A DNA stretch of 64,000 nucleotides, taken from Caballeronia sp. NK8 (GTDB lineage: Bacteria > Pseudomonadota > Gammaproteobacteria > Burkholderiales > Burkholderiaceae). How positions within the stretch are numbered: position 1 is the stretch's first letter; the number at the start of each line of letters is the position of its first letter. Below the pieces are notes generated by a model that was given only the letters and a program-made list of their open reading frames with translations, did no database searches and was not told where the DNA came from. Below are positions 32,710-43,067 of this stretch, one piece after another. Both the position numbers and the translations under genes were made by a program. The stretch spans positions 124,001 through 188,000 of the forward strand of contig NZ_AP024323.1 of the NCBI RefSeq assembly GCF_018408855.1. The letters are read 5' to 3'.

Positions 32710-33579
32710 ATGGGACTCTTCTCGTTCGGCAAGAAAGACGACTCCGGTCGCGACGCATCCTCCGATTCCTCACGCGGCTCGCGTCACACCGTCCGCACGG
32801 AGCGCCGCACGCGCAGATCCGACCGTAGCGAGCGCACCGACACCGACGCGATGATGCTCGATCCCACCCTCCCCGAGAAACAGCGTGCGCGCCGCAGACT
32901 CATCGGCGCGGTCGCGCTGGTGCTGGCTGCGGTCATCGTTTTGCCGATGGTGCTGGATTCGCGCCCGAAGCCCGTTACCGACGATATTTCCATCGATATT
33001 CCCAATCGCCCGGCGCCTGCCGCGAAGCAGTCGCGCGACGCGAATGACGCGGACACGCAGGCTGGCGTCGCGCACGAGGCGCCGGCGGGCGTTTCAGGTG
33101 GTGTCGCAGCCGGCGTGACGCAACCGCAGGCCGCAGCACCGGCCGCGACGGCGCAGGCCAAGCCCGAACCGAAGGAACAGCCGAAGCCGGAAGCGAAGGC
33201 CGAGACGAAGCCGTCGAAGCCCGCCGCGGTCGCGAGCCAGAACGCGAAACAGCAAGCCGCAGAACCCTCCGACGACGCCACCGCGAACTCCGCCGCCAAC
33301 GCGGCTGCGGGCGCCGCGAACACGCCGTCGTCGCCGGCCGGCAGCCGCTTCGTGCTGCAAATCGGCCAGTTCGACGACGAAACCGCCGCGCAGAACTGGG
33401 TCAACAAGTTGAAGTCCGCGGGCGTGCCCGCATATCTCGAACATCGCAAGCAGTCGGACGGCGCGACCAAGTCGTTGCTGCGTGCGGGTCCGTTCCCGGA
33501 TCGCGCGGCGGCGCAGGCGGCGCTCGTGAAGGTGCGCCAGGCCGGCCTGGGCGGCGGCACCCGGTCGACATCGAATTAA
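32710..33579 (+). CDS. SPOR-domain membrane protein (DedD-like)
   Basis: A 289-residue bitopic protein. A basic, Ser-rich cytoplasmic segment is followed by one membrane helix ([18 protein letters not shown], about residues 64-81) and a low-complexity Ala/Pro/Lys periplasmic linker. The C-terminal SPOR domain runs from [20 protein letters not shown] to about residue 285. SPOR domains bind denuded septal peptidoglycan, so a division role like DedD is likely. It is placed between folC and cvpA, the same order as folC-dedD-cvpA-purF in other proteobacteria, supporting the assignment. Confidence 0.85.
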   Translation: MGLFSFGKKDDSGRDASSDSSRGSRHTVRTERRTRRSDRSERTDTDAMMLDPTLPEKQRARRRLIGAVALVLAAVIVLPMVLDSRPKPVTDDISIDIPNRPAPAAKQSRDANDADTQAGVAHEAPAGVSGGVAAGVTQPQAAAPAATAQAKPEPKEQPKPEAKAETKPSKPAAVASQNAKQQAAEPSDDATANSAANAAAGAANTPSSPAGSRFVLQIGQFDDETAAQNWVNKLKSAGVPAYLEHRKQSDGATKSLLRAGPFPDRAAAQAALVKVRQAGLGGGTRSTSN

Positions 33580-33588
33580 GCAGGCTCG

Positions 33589-34122
33589 ATGTTCACCGCT
33601 TTCGACTATGCCGTGATGGCCGTGATCGGCCTGTCCGCGCTGCGCGGTATGTGGCGTGGCCTGCTGGCCGAGGCGTTCGGACTGGTCGGCTGGATCGCAG
33701 CCATTCTGATCGCGGGGCGCTTCGTCGGGTTCGTCGTGCCCTATATTCCGGCGACATGGCCGGGCGGCGCGCTCACGCAGTGGCTGGTGGCGTTCCTGCT
33801 GGTGGTCGCGGCGGTGCTGCTCGTGTCGAGCGTGCTGTCGGCGCTGTTGACGCGCATCACCGAAGTGACCGGCCTGCGCGGCGTGGATCGCTCGTTGGGC
33901 TTGCTGTTCGGCCTCGTGAGAGGCGCTATATTGGTAGTGATACTGGTCGCCCTGGCTGGCTTGACCGAACTGCCGCAAAAGGATTTTTGGCGCAATGCGC
34001 TGCTGAGGCCGATGGCCGAGCAAGGCGTGCGCGAATTGAAACCGCTGCTCCCCGATACGCTCGCCGCGTATGTGCATGTCGCTCCTCAACCGAGCGGACT
34101 GGCGCCAGACGCCGCACAATAG
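33589..34122 (+). CDS. cvpA: CvpA family inner-membrane protein
   Basis: A 177-residue protein with four predicted membrane helices. The start [20 protein letters not shown] and the core [20 protein letters not shown] match CvpA, originally tied to colicin V production and required for normal purF-linked loci in Gram-negatives. The C terminus is soluble. It lies nine bases after the SPOR gene and 98 before purF. Confidence 0.9.
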   Translation: MFTAFDYAVMAVIGLSALRGMWRGLLAEAFGLVGWIAAILIAGRFVGFVVPYIPATWPGGALTQWLVAFLLVVAAVLLVSSVLSALLTRITEVTGLRGVDRSLGLLFGLVRGAILVVILVALAGLTELPQKDFWRNALLRPMAEQGVRELKPLLPDTLAAYVHVAPQPSGLAPDAAQ

Positions 34123-34220
34123 ACGAACGGCCGGCTACACGAGGAACGCGAGACGGCTCGAAGACGCTTCGACCCGGCCACGCCTTGTCTACCCGTTTCG
34201 ACTCTTTGAAGGACCATGCC

Positions 34221-35768
34221 ATGTGCGGCATCGTAGGTGTAGTTTCCCAAAGTCCCGTCAATCAGCTGATCTATGACAGCCTGCTCCTGCTCCAGCATCG
34301 CGGACAGGATGCGGCGGGCATCGCCACGGCGAACGGCAACAACTTCCACATGCATAAGGCCAACGGCATGGTGCGCGACGTGTTCCGCACGCGCAACATG
34401 CGCAGCCTGCCGGGCAACGTGGGCATCGGCCAGGTGCGTTATCCGACCGCCGGTTCCGCGTCGAGCGAGGAAGAAGCCCAGCCGTTCTACGTGAATGCGC
34501 CGTTCGGCATCATCCTCGCGCACAACGGCAATCTCACGAACTGGATGCAGCTGAAGGACGAGATGTTCCGCATCGACCGCCGGCACATCAACACCGCATC
34601 CGATACCGAAGTGCTCCTCAACGTGTTCGCGCACGAACTGCAGCTCGCCAGCTCGGGCCTGCAACTCGACGCCACCGCGCTGTTCAAGGCGGTCGCGGGC
34701 GTGCATCGCCGCGTGAAGGGTTCGTATGCGATCGTCTCGCTGATCGCGGGCTACGGGCTCGTGGCGTTCCGCGATCCGTTCGGCATCCGCCCGCTCGTGC
34801 TCGGCAAGCTGGAAACGACGACGGGCGTCGAGTGGATGGTTGCTTCGGAATCGGTGGCGATCGAAGGCATCGGCTTCGAGTTCGTGCGCGATGTCGAGCC
34901 GGGTGAAGCCATCTTCATCGACGCCGAAGGCAACCTGCACAGCCATCAGTGCGCCGAGAAGCCCGAGCTCAACCCCTGCATCTTCGAGCTCGTGTATCTC
35001 GCGCGTCCGGACTCGTGCCTCGACGGCGTGCCGGTCTACAACGCGCGTCTGCGCATGGGCGATTACCTCGCCGAGAAGATCAAGCGCGTGCTGCCCGACG
35101 TGCCGATCGACGTCGTGATGCCGATTCCCGATTCGTCGCGCCCCGCCGCGATGCAGGTGGCGGCGAAGCTCGGCGTCGAGTATCGCGAGGGCTTCTTCAA
35201 GAACCGTTACGTGGGCCGCACCTTCATCATGCCGGGTCAGGCGGTGCGCAAGAAATCGGTGCGCCAGAAGCTGAACGCGATGGGCATCGAGTTCAAGGGC
35301 AAGAACGTGCTGATCGTCGACGATTCGATCGTGCGCGGCACGACTTCGCATGAGATCGTGCAGATGGCGCGCGACGCCGGCGCGAGCAAGGTGATCTTCG
35401 CGTCCGCCGCGCCGCCGGTGAAGTTCCCGAACGTGTACGGCATCGACATGCCGACGCGCGGCGAACTCGTCGCGCACGGCCGCAGCGACGACGAAGTCGC
35501 GCGCATGATCGGCGCGGATTATCTCGTCTATCAGGACGTGGAAGACCTGAAGAACGCGATCCGCGACATCAACCCGGCGCTGAAGGAATTCGAAGCCTCG
35601 TGCTTCGACGGCAACTACATCACCGGCGACGTGACGACCGATTATCTCGATCGCATCGAAACCGCGCGTCTCGCGCCGCAATCGCAGTCGGATCGCGACG
35701 CGGCGAGCGACGCGCAGGACGGCGGCATGACGCGGTCGCAGTTGCATCTGCAACTATCGGTCGAGTAA
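34221..35768 (+). CDS. purF: Amidophosphoribosyltransferase
   Basis: A 515-residue enzyme starting purine synthesis from PRPP and glutamine. The mature N-terminal nucleophile cysteine is at position 2 ([20 protein letters not shown]). The glutaminase domain shows [15 protein letters not shown] and AHNGNLTNW. The PRPP-binding motif [19 protein letters not shown] lies near residue 370. GAAGGA precedes the ATG. A terminator follows. Confidence 0.97.
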   Translation: MCGIVGVVSQSPVNQLIYDSLLLLQHRGQDAAGIATANGNNFHMHKANGMVRDVFRTRNMRSLPGNVGIGQVRYPTAGSASSEEEAQPFYVNAPFGIILAHNGNLTNWMQLKDEMFRIDRRHINTASDTEVLLNVFAHELQLASSGLQLDATALFKAVAGVHRRVKGSYAIVSLIAGYGLVAFRDPFGIRPLVLGKLETTTGVEWMVASESVAIEGIGFEFVRDVEPGEAIFIDAEGNLHSHQCAEKPELNPCIFELVYLARPDSCLDGVPVYNARLRMGDYLAEKIKRVLPDVPIDVVMPIPDSSRPAAMQVAAKLGVEYREGFFKNRYVGRTFIMPGQAVRKKSVRQKLNAMGIEFKGKNVLIVDDSIVRGTTSHEIVQMARDAGASKVIFASAAPPVKFPNVYGIDMPTRGELVAHGRSDDEVARMIGADYLVYQDVEDLKNAIRDINPALKEFEASCFDGNYITGDVTTDYLDRIETARLAPQSQSDRDAASDAQDGGMTRSQLHLQLSVE

Positions 35769-35789
35769 GTTTCCGGCGCTTCATGCGAG

Positions 35790-35823
35790 CCCGCTTCGTC
35801 TGCAAGGACCAAGCGGGTTTTTT
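35790..35823 (+). terminator. Rho-independent terminator of purF
   Basis: CCCGCTT (35790-35796) pairs with AAGCGGG (35811-35817), loop 14 bases, followed by TTTTTT. It closes the folC-purF block before metZ. Confidence 0.85.
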
Positions 35824-35855
35824 ACGTCGCGAGCCTGAAAACGAGGGAGAAAAAC

Positions 35856-37043
35856 ATGGACGACCACCTGAACTTCGACACGCTCGCCGTGCGCGCCGGG
35901 ACCTTGCGCAGCGAATTCAACGAGCATAGCGAGGCGCTCTTTCTCACATCGAGCTTCTGCTTTTCGAGCGCGGCGGAAGCGGCCGAGCGCTTCAGGAATG
36001 CCGAAGAAGCCTACACGTACTCGCGCTTCACCAATCCGACCGTGACGATGTTCCAGAACCGCCTCGCCGCGCTCGAAGGCGGCGAAGCGTGCATGGCGAC
36101 GGCGTCGGGCATGTCGGCGATATTGTCGGTCGTGATGGCGTCGATGCAGCAGGGCGATCACATCGTCAGTTCGAAGAGCCTGTTCGGCTCGACGATCGGC
36201 ATGTTCACGCAGATCTTCCCGAAGTTCGGCATCACGACGACGTTCGTCGATCCGACGCAGCCCGACGAATGGCAAGCTGCCGTGACGCCTGCGACGAAGA
36301 TGTTCTTTCTGGAGACGCCGTCCAATCCGCTGACCGAAATTGCGGATATCGCGGCAATCGCACAGATCGCGAAGCATAACGGCGCGCTCTTCGTCGTCGA
36401 CAACTGCTTCTGCAGTCCGGCCTTGCAGCAGCCGCTGAAGCTCGGCGCGGACGTCGTGATGCATTCGGCCACGAAGTTTCTCGACGGTCAGGGCCGCGTG
36501 CTCGGCGGCGCGCTCGTCGGCTCGAAACGCTTCATCATGGAGACGGTGTTTCCGTTCGTGCGCAGCGCCGGTCCGACGATGTCCGCCTTCAACGCATGGG
36601 TGCTCCTGAAGGGCATGGAGACGCTCACGCTGCGCGTTGAGAAGCAGTCGGCGAATGCATTGGAAATCGCGCGCTGGCTCGAAGCGCATCCAGCTGTGAA
36701 TCGCGTGTTTTATCCGGGGCTCGAATCGCATCCGCAACATGCCATTGCGATGAAGCAGCAGAAGGCGGGCGGCGCGATCGTATCGTTCGAGCTGAAGGGT
36801 GAGACGCAGGAGCAGCAGCGCGCGAACGCGTGGCGCGTGATCGACGGTACGAAGCTTTGTTCGATCACCGGCAATCTCGGCGATACGCGCACGACGATCA
36901 CGCATCCCTCCACGACGACACATGGACGCCTCGCCGTCGAAGTGCGCGAAGCGGCGGGCATACGCGAAGGGCTGATTCGTCTTGCGGTGGGTCTCGAAGA
37001 TCCGGCGGACATACGCGCCGATCTGGCGCGCGGTCTGGGCTAG
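35856..37043 (+). CDS. metZ: O-succinylhomoserine sulfhydrylase
   Basis: A 395-residue PLP enzyme of the cystathionine-gamma-synthase family, making homocysteine from O-succinylhomoserine and sulfide. It shows ALFLTSSFCFSSAAEAAERF, YTYSRFTNPTVTMFQNRLAA, and the PLP lysine in HSATKFLDGQGRVLGG (near residue 206). C-terminal ITHPSTTTHGR and IRLAVGLEDPADIRADL complete the fold. The purF-metZ order is common in proteobacteria and favours MetZ over MetB. It converges on the AraC gene, overlapping its end by four bases. Confidence 0.93.
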   Translation: MDDHLNFDTLAVRAGTLRSEFNEHSEALFLTSSFCFSSAAEAAERFRNAEEAYTYSRFTNPTVTMFQNRLAALEGGEACMATASGMSAILSVVMASMQQGDHIVSSKSLFGSTIGMFTQIFPKFGITTTFVDPTQPDEWQAAVTPATKMFFLETPSNPLTEIADIAAIAQIAKHNGALFVVDNCFCSPALQQPLKLGADVVMHSATKFLDGQGRVLGGALVGSKRFIMETVFPFVRSAGPTMSAFNAWVLLKGMETLTLRVEKQSANALEIARWLEAHPAVNRVFYPGLESHPQHAIAMKQQKAGGAIVSFELKGETQEQQRANAWRVIDGTKLCSITGNLGDTRTTITHPSTTTHGRLAVEVREAAGIREGLIRLAVGLEDPADIRADLARGLG

Positions 37044-37816
37044 GCGCCGCGCGGCGACCTGAAGCCGCCGCTGCGCCACTGCCCCGGCGAGATCCCGAAG
37101 CGTTTCGAAAACGCGTGAGTGAGCGCGCTCTGATCCGCGAAGCCGACATCGAGCGCGATATCGGTCAGCGACGTGCGCGGATCGGCCAGCAGCGTCAGCG
37201 CCGTATCGAGCCGCAGACGATGCAGATAGCGATGCGGCGTCTCGCCGAACGCTTCGTTGAATAACTGATGAAAGCGCCGCATGCCGAAGCCGCAATGCGC
37301 GGCGAGATCGGCGATACGCAGCGGCTCCGACAGATGCTGACGCAACCACCGGTCGATGCGCGCGAAGTCGAGGCCACGCATCATGTCGATGGAGTCGTCC
37401 GTGTCGTGCATCAGCGCGCCGCACAGATGCGCGGCCGCCTGCCATGCGACGCGGTCCGACAGAGATGCATCGCCGATACGGGCATGACGGGCGACGTCCG
37501 CGACGGCCTGCGTGACGCGCGGATCGATCGCGATGGCGCGCGCCCGCGCGAAGTAGCGCTCGGGCACCGCGACGGAGGTGGCGGGCAGATCGAGCACGAG
37601 CTGGCGGTTGTCGCCGTCGGCCCAGTAATCGTGGCGCGCGCCCGCCGGAATGATCCACGCGCCGCCGCAGTCGATACGCGCGCCGTTGCCATCGACGGCC
37701 ATTTCCATCGACCCGTCGAGACCGAGCACGATCTGATGAAAGTCGTGCACGTCCGACGCCTGCGCCGCTTCATAACGGCGCAGCGAGACGGCCGGGCGAT
37801 GCAGCGGCGCGCTCAT
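37040..37816 (-). CDS. AraC family transcriptional regulator
   Basis: A 258-residue regulator with an N-terminal cupin-like sensor (SDVHDFHQIVLGLDGSMEMA, GGAWIIPAGARHDYWA) and a C-terminal double helix-turn-helix (about residues 160-258). The latter includes LRIADLAAHCGFGMRRFHQL and LTDIALDVGFADQSALTHAF, then RFGISPGQWR. The ATG at 37816 begins 11 bases after the FKBP stop, so both are likely cotranscribed. The effector and targets are unknown. Confidence 0.88.
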   Translation of the reverse strand: MSAPLHRPAVSLRRYEAAQASDVHDFHQIVLGLDGSMEMAVDGNGARIDCGGAWIIPAGARHDYWADGDNRQLVLDLPATSVAVPERYFARARAIAIDPRVTQAVADVARHARIGDASLSDRVAWQAAAHLCGALMHDTDDSIDMMRGLDFARIDRWLRQHLSEPLRIADLAAHCGFGMRRFHQLFNEAFGETPHRYLHRLRLDTALTLLADPRTSLTDIALDVGFADQSALTHAFSKRFGISPGQWRSGGFRSPRGA

Positions 37817-37827
37817 GCCGTCGACGC

Positions 37828-38169
37828 TCAGACGTCCAGCAGTTCCACTTCGAACACGAGCGTGGCGTTCGGCGGAATCACGCCGCCCGCGCCGCGCGCG
37901 CCGTAACCGAGTTGCGGCGGAATCGTGAGACGGCGCACGCCGCCCACCTTCATGCCCTGCACGCCTTCGTCCCAGCCCTTGATGACCATGCCGCCGCCCA
38001 GCACGAATGCGAACGGGTCGTTGCGGTCCTTGCTCGAATCGAATTTCTGGCCATCCGTGAGCCAGCCCGTGTAGTGCACGCTGACCGTCTTGCCCGCGAC
38101 GGCTTCGGCACCTTCGCCAACGGTGACATCTTCGTATTTGAGACCGGAATCGGTCGTGACTGTCGACAT
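37828..38169 (-). CDS. FKBP-type peptidyl-prolyl cis-trans isomerase
   Basis: A 113-residue single-domain FKBP, with no signal peptide, so cytosolic. The fold is clear: [60 protein letters not shown], and [16 protein letters not shown], with the aromatic and Asp residues of the active site retained. AGGGAG precedes the ATG at 38169. It ends 11 bases before the AraC gene. A role in folding assistance is inferred from the family. Confidence 0.94.
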   Translation of the reverse strand: MSTVTTDSGLKYEDVTVGEGAEAVAGKTVSVHYTGWLTDGQKFDSSKDRNDPFAFVLGGGMVIKGWDEGVQGMKVGGVRRLTIPPQLGYGARGAGGVIPPNATLVFEVELLDV

Positions 38170-38269
38170 GGTTGCTCCCTGGTTGCCCGGCGATCCCGAA
38201 CGATGGATCAGCCGGTGGTCGAAACCGACATTGTAGAACGTCGGAGGGATGCAAGCCGATGCGCGGGCC

Positions 38270-39682
38270 TCAGAGATGACGTCCGCGCGGACCGAAGCGC
38301 GAGCCGATGCGCGCGCCGATTTCCGGCCGCACATGCCTGCCGATCGCCGTGCCGATCGACGCGCCGTCCTGTGCATCGCGCATCGCGCTGGCGGCGGCCC
38401 TGTCGTCGACGTGCTGCCGCGCGAGCTTGAGCGCACGCACGCGCACATACGCCATCGCGACCAGCGTCCACGGCGCGAGATAGGCGAACTCGGGCACCGA
38501 GACCATCATCATCGTCCAGGTCGCGGCGCAGCACTGGCGCAGCGCCATGCCGCGCGGATCCCAGTCGAGCTTGAACGCGGGGTAGAGCATCATCGCGCTG
38601 ATGAAGACCGTGCCGACGACGCCGATGTTCACGAGCAGCGTCGAAAAGAGATCGGTCGAGCGGATATAGCCGAAGCCGACGCCGAAGAGCTGATTGAGCG
38701 GCGCGGCATGAAACCACAGACGCATCGATTCGAGGAACAGCAGCGAGCGATCCGAGCCCGACTCGGTTTTCGCCTCCAGCTTGTCCGTGACCATCTGCTT
38801 GAACAGGTCGGCGATGTAGTCCTGCAGCACATAAGCGATGATGCACAGCACGAACAGGCCGATCAGCGCCTTGACCGGATTGATGCCGAGCTTGCGCACG
38901 CGGATGAGCGAGTACACCGCATAGCCGATCAGCACGGTCGACGACGTGGTCATCAAAAGCGACAGCCCGATGATCCAGACCGGCCAGCGCACCCGCGAAG
39001 TCGCGTTGAAGTAGACCCAGAAGGGGAAGATGGACATCGCGTACATCGACGGCTCGCCGGTGAGCGCCTTGAGACGCTGGATCGGAAAGCCCTTGACGTC
39101 GATCTGCTGGAACGAGCTGCCGTTCACCGTGCCGTCCGAGCGCACGATGCCCTTGCCGAACTGATCGCCGAAAGCGCGGTTCGAGATGAAGTCGCCCGGT
39201 TGCCCCGTCGCGATGTAGTAAGCCACTTCGAACATGCCGTAGAGCGCGAACAGCGTAATGGCCGCGAGCAGCCATTGGTCCCAGGTCGGCTTGTAGTAGT
39301 GGTACACGTAGGCCGCGTAGAGCACGACGGCCGCCACGTAGGCGGACTGCGTAAACAGGCTCTTGCGCATGACGAAGGTGAAGGGATCGGTGTCGTCGAC
39401 GAGCACGACCTTGCTGAAGTCGGGATCGAAAGGCGCCATCACGTCCGCGAACTGCGACGTGAAGAACATGATCAGCCAGACGAGCAGCGCCGCGCCCACG
39501 AAGTGCAGCCAGTGCTTGCGTGCGCGGCCGCCGAACAGCAGCACGAGCGGCACGGAGAGGAAGCACATCAGATAGCCGATCGTCGTGCCCTGAATCGATG
39601 GCATGACGAGAAACGACGTCACCGGCATCGCGAAGGCCCAGATTCGGTAGTAAAGGTCGGTCAGCGCCGCTTTTTCTTTCAT
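38270..39682 (-). CDS. Polytopic Wzy-like polysaccharide polymerase / O-antigen ligase-like protein
   Basis: A 470-residue inner-membrane protein with about ten or eleven hydrophobic helices and a large loop between helices (about residues 155-205) with [14 protein letters not shown] and [35 protein letters not shown] is followed by [11 protein letters not shown], the arrangement of a second periplasmic loop in Wzy/WaaL-type polymerases. The C terminus is a basic, Arg/Gly/Ile-rich tail. It lies downstream of the Wzc and glycosyltransferase genes, so polymerising the exopolysaccharide repeat unit is the likely role. Sequence conservation in this family is low. Confidence 0.7.
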   Translation of the reverse strand: MKEKAALTDLYYRIWAFAMPVTSFLVMPSIQGTTIGYLMCFLSVPLVLLFGGRARKHWLHFVGAALLVWLIMFFTSQFADVMAPFDPDFSKVVLVDDTDPFTFVMRKSLFTQSAYVAAVVLYAAYVYHYYKPTWDQWLLAAITLFALYGMFEVAYYIATGQPGDFISNRAFGDQFGKGIVRSDGTVNGSSFQQIDVKGFPIQRLKALTGEPSMYAMSIFPFWVYFNATSRVRWPVWIIGLSLLMTTSSTVLIGYAVYSLIRVRKLGINPVKALIGLFVLCIIAYVLQDYIADLFKQMVTDKLEAKTESGSDRSLLFLESMRLWFHAAPLNQLFGVGFGYIRSTDLFSTLLVNIGVVGTVFISAMMLYPAFKLDWDPRGMALRQCCAATWTMMMVSVPEFAYLAPWTLVAMAYVRVRALKLARQHVDDRAAASAMRDAQDGASIGTAIGRHVRPEIGARIGSRFGPRGRHL

Positions 39683-39743
39683 CGTCGAAGGTTATGTTGG
39701 ATGGAGCCGGCACTGTGGCGAACCATCGGATGAAACCGCCGGT

Positions 39744-39980
39744 TCAACGCGACAGGAACAGGTGTGTATCGAGTCCTGACTCGCCCAGATAAAGGCAGCC
39801 GCCGATCGCAAGCAGCGCCAGCGCGACGACCAGCGCCATGCGCAAGGGCGCGCGCCTGCGCGCTGCTTTCGGCTTGCGATGAAAATCGCAATGCGGACAC
39901 ACGGACGAAGCCGCGGCCACCTGTCTGCGACAGCGCGGGCATTGCACGAGCCGATGCCTGAAGGAAAAACGTCCGCTCAT
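39744..39980 (-). CDS. Small zinc-ribbon membrane protein
   Basis: A 78-residue protein. Residues 12-31 form a zinc ribbon, LVQCPRCRRQVAAASSVCPH followed by C, giving two CxxC pairs. A basic stretch (KPKAARRRAPLR) and one membrane helix (MALVVALALLAIGGCLYL) follow. The ribbon would be cytoplasmic. AAAGGGAC precedes ATG 39980. A longer frame to 40076 lacks a ribosome site. It sits between the Wzc and Wzy-like genes on the same strand, about 240 bases after wzc. The function is unknown. Confidence 0.65.
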   Translation of the reverse strand: MSGRFSFRHRLVQCPRCRRQVAAASSVCPHCDFHRKPKAARRRAPLRMALVVALALLAIGGCLYLGESGLDTHLFLSR

Positions 39981-40223
39981 ATGCGTCCCTTTCCTCGATC
40001 CGGTTGGCGACGCGAAGCGCGCCGAAGCCCCGTGAAACAACGCTCTGATCGCAAGCGCCCAGCGCGCGACGATCACATTCCGGAAGATAGCTCGTCATGC
40101 CGCAAATCGTTTGACATCCCGATCGCGCGAGCGTTTCCCGCAACGGATGGAACGTAAAGCGCCGCGTGACGGGCACGCGGCGTGAAGCATCGGTACGATA
40201 CGCGCGTCATCGCGCGCGCAACA

Positions 40224-42575
40224 TCAGTTCACCGACTTGAACGTGCTCGTATAAGCCGCCGCATAACCGTAGCTGCGGCGATTGCTCGGGCGGCGCGGAA
40301 TCGCGTTGAAGACCGAACCGACCAGTCTGCCGCCCGCGCGTTGCACCTTCTTCACGGTCTCTTCGATCTCTTCCTCGCTCTGGATGCCCGAGCGCAGCAC
40401 GAGCACCGTCGAGCCCGCATCGCTTGCGACGATCGCTGCATCGGTCACGACGAGGAACGGCGGCGTATCGACGATCACCAGATCGAACTGATCGCTCATG
40501 CGCGCGAGCATATTGCGAAAGCCCGGCATCATCAGCAGCTCGGACGGATTCTCCGGATAGCCGCCGCACGACATGAACGACAGGCCCGGCACGCCGACAT
40601 AACGGATCGCATCGCTGAGCGCCATCTCGCCCTTCAGCACTTCCGAGAGACCGCCCGGATTCGACTGCTTGAAGAACGAAGCGATATGGCCGCGCCGCAT
40701 GTCGCCGTCGATCAGCAGCACGCGCAGACCGATTTCGGCGAGCAGCACCGACAGATTCGCCGCGACGAAACTCTTGCCCGCCGACGGAATCGGGCCCGTC
40801 AGCATCACGATGTTGTTCGGCGCGTTGGCGAGGTCGCGATACAGCTCCGTGCGTACCGCGCGCAGCGCCTCGACGGCCGGATCGTGCGGATAGCGCGTGG
40901 CGAGCACGCGGGCGTCGCGATCGGTGTCGGCGACGTGCGGCATCGCGAACGCATCGTGCTCCGGCAGATGAACGTACGGCAGCGCCTTGGGTGGTCCGCC
41001 TTGCTCGGCGCCGGAATAGGTGAGCGGCGCATGCTCCGCCGGCGACACGGCGATCTCGTGATCGAGCATCGCCTGCTGCCGGCTGTACAGCACTTCGCCC
41101 AGCACCGGCACCGAGAGACGGCGCTCGACGAACATCGGATCGGTCACGCCGATCATCGCGTGGCGGCGCAGGAAGATGAAGAAGGTGCCGATGAAAAAGC
41201 CCAGACCCGTGCCCGCCAGGATGACGAGCGGCTTGTTCGGCTTCACCGGACGATACGGGCGCAACGCGTTATCTACGATATGCGCGCCGCCGCTCGTGCT
41301 TGCACGGCGCACCGACAGCTCCTGCGCCTTGTTGACCATGCCCATGTAGATGGTCTCGGCCACGCGCGCGTCACGCGTGAGCGTCGCGTTCTGACGTTCG
41401 GACGCGGGCATGCTGTCGAAGCGTTGCTGAATCTGCTTGTTCGATGCTTCGAGCTCGGCGATCTGCTGATCGAGATTGACCACCTGCGGACTGCTCGGCT
41501 GGAAGCGCTGCAAGGCTTGCGTGCGTTGCAGCTTCAAGGTCGCAAGTTGCTGCATCGACACGATGCTGCCTTGCAGATACGCCTGCGCTTCGTTGATCGG
41601 CTGCACCGACTGCGACTTCGAACGGAACGCGCTCAAATTGCCTTCGGCCTGACGCAGATCGCGTTCGAGGCGCGGCAGTTCTCCGCGGATGAATTCGAGC
41701 GTCTTCGTGTCGTTTGCCTGACGCGCCTGCACGGCGGCCGCCAGATACGCCTGGCCGAGCGCGTTGGCGACATCGGCGGTGAGCGCGGGATCGTCTGCAT
41801 TGAAGGTGATCTGCACGACGCCCGTGTCCTTCGCGGACTCGGCCACCTTCATTGTCTTCTTCATGAGCGCGATCGCGTCGAGCGTATTGAGGCGCGTCAC
41901 ATCGAAATGCACGCCGGGGCGACCGATCACGCTGTCGACGAGTATTGAGACGCCGTTCGCCGATGCCGGACGGCCGACCGTGCCGCGCAGGAGCGTCTCG
42001 CCGTCCGGGTCGTGCAACTCGTACTGGTTGTTTTCGAGCACGACCAGATCGAGCTTCTGGTCTTCGAGCGCGGGCGGCACGTCGAGCCGGCCGATCTGCA
42101 GCGACTCGCCGCCCCACGCGTACGAATCGAGCCCGAACCATGCAGGCGCGAGATGTCCCTTCTTCGCGAACAGTTCCGCGATCGAGCCGAGCACGGGGAG
42201 CGTGTTGGGCTTGACCTTCACGTCGAAGTGAAACTGCTTGACGACAGGCTCCAGCACCGAGCGGCTCTGCATCATGGAGATCTCGGCGGGCGCGAGCTGA
42301 TTCACTGTCTGCACCGCCTGCGGCATCTGCTGCTGGCTTTGCGGCGCGATGCCGAGTGCGTTCGGATCGGGTGGATCCACGCGCACGACCACGTCCGACG
42401 AATAAATGGGCTTGGCAAGAAACGCATACGCGCTCGCGAGCGCGGCGGCGATTCCGATGAACAGGAAGAGGATGCCAAGGTGGTCGCGCAGTAGCCTGAG
42501 CATGTCGCTCGCGGTGAATTCACCGTCATCCTTGCCCGGGCGCGAAGGTAAGGCGTTGACATAGGGGGTGTTCAA
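40224..42575 (-). CDS. Wzc-type polysaccharide co-polymerase with BY-kinase domain
   Basis: About 783 residues from the TTG at 42575, which has GAGGA nine bases upstream; an ATG at 42647 has none. The order is: cytoplasmic tip, first membrane helix (near residue 35-55), periplasmic Wzz/GNVR coiled-coil region with QAYLQGSIVSMQQLATLKLQ, second helix (LVILAGTGLGFFIGTFFIFL), then a cytoplasmic tyrosine kinase. The kinase has Walker A GPIPSAGKSFVAANLSVLLA, Walker A' VLLIDGDMRRGH and Walker B DLVIVDTPP. The C terminus ends in a tyrosine cluster, RRSYGYAAAYTSTF. It controls chain length and export of exopolysaccharide. No Wzb phosphatase gene adjoins it. Confidence 0.9.
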   Translation of the reverse strand: MNTPYVNALPSRPGKDDGEFTASDMLRLLRDHLGILFLFIGIAAALASAYAFLAKPIYSSDVVVRVDPPDPNALGIAPQSQQQMPQAVQTVNQLAPAEISMMQSRSVLEPVVKQFHFDVKVKPNTLPVLGSIAELFAKKGHLAPAWFGLDSYAWGGESLQIGRLDVPPALEDQKLDLVVLENNQYELHDPDGETLLRGTVGRPASANGVSILVDSVIGRPGVHFDVTRLNTLDAIALMKKTMKVAESAKDTGVVQITFNADDPALTADVANALGQAYLAAAVQARQANDTKTLEFIRGELPRLERDLRQAEGNLSAFRSKSQSVQPINEAQAYLQGSIVSMQQLATLKLQRTQALQRFQPSSPQVVNLDQQIAELEASNKQIQQRFDSMPASERQNATLTRDARVAETIYMGMVNKAQELSVRRASTSGGAHIVDNALRPYRPVKPNKPLVILAGTGLGFFIGTFFIFLRRHAMIGVTDPMFVERRLSVPVLGEVLYSRQQAMLDHEIAVSPAEHAPLTYSGAEQGGPPKALPYVHLPEHDAFAMPHVADTDRDARVLATRYPHDPAVEALRAVRTELYRDLANAPNNIVMLTGPIPSAGKSFVAANLSVLLAEIGLRVLLIDGDMRRGHIASFFKQSNPGGLSEVLKGEMALSDAIRYVGVPGLSFMSCGGYPENPSELLMMPGFRNMLARMSDQFDLVIVDTPPFLVVTDAAIVASDAGSTVLVLRSGIQSEEEIEETVKKVQRAGGRLVGSVFNAIPRRPSNRRSYGYAAAYTSTFKSVN

Positions 42576-43067
42576 AGGCGCAGTCCTCAGTCGATAAATT
42601 GAGCGTTGTTTCCGGGCTGCGGAAAAAGCAGAGAGCCCGCGCGGCATGCCGCGGTACGTTACGTGTCAGTGGTCCGGCGAGAGAGCCGTTGGAACTTCCA
42701 GACTTTAAGACGCGAGAGGCTCTTGAAAAGCGGGCAAAGCGCTCGATGCCTCGCGTCGCATGACGAAGCATGCCGGCTCATCGGAGTGCGATATATGCCC
42801 GAAGCACACACCGTGCCTCGGAGCCGCGTCTTGGATTCAGCGGATGAAACTCGCGAATCCGTCTCGAATCGCTTGCCATCAACGATACGATACGCCCGGA
42901 AAAAATAGCGTTCAAAACTATCTTCCGGGCGTGAGTTGCTCGCGTCTGTTAAGTAGCGAACGTTAAATGCCTTCCAATGTCGGGCACGCCACTTGCGCCC
43001 CCGTGTTTTCGCGCGATAATCATCGGTTCGACGCGCGTTGATTTCGTCATACAAGTTGAGCCCATCT
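42576..43067 (-). promoter_or_regulatory. Spacer between the GH-A glycosidase gene and wzc, with a perfect 10-bp inverted repeat
   Basis: No gene is supported in this 490-base stretch. ACGCCCGGAA (42892-42901) and TTCCGGGCGT (42923-42932) are exact complements, with an inner pair ATAG (42905-42908) and CTAT (42918-42921). No T run follows on the minus strand, so it is a candidate regulatory hairpin or operator for wzc rather than a standard terminator. Open minus-strand frames here are Arg/Ser/Thr-rich and look spurious. Confidence 0.45.

Noticed and set aside
37817..38254. N-terminal extension of the AraC regulator across the FKBP gene
   Set aside because: The extension is an alternative frame of the FKBP coding sequence; the cupin domain begins just after ATG 37816.
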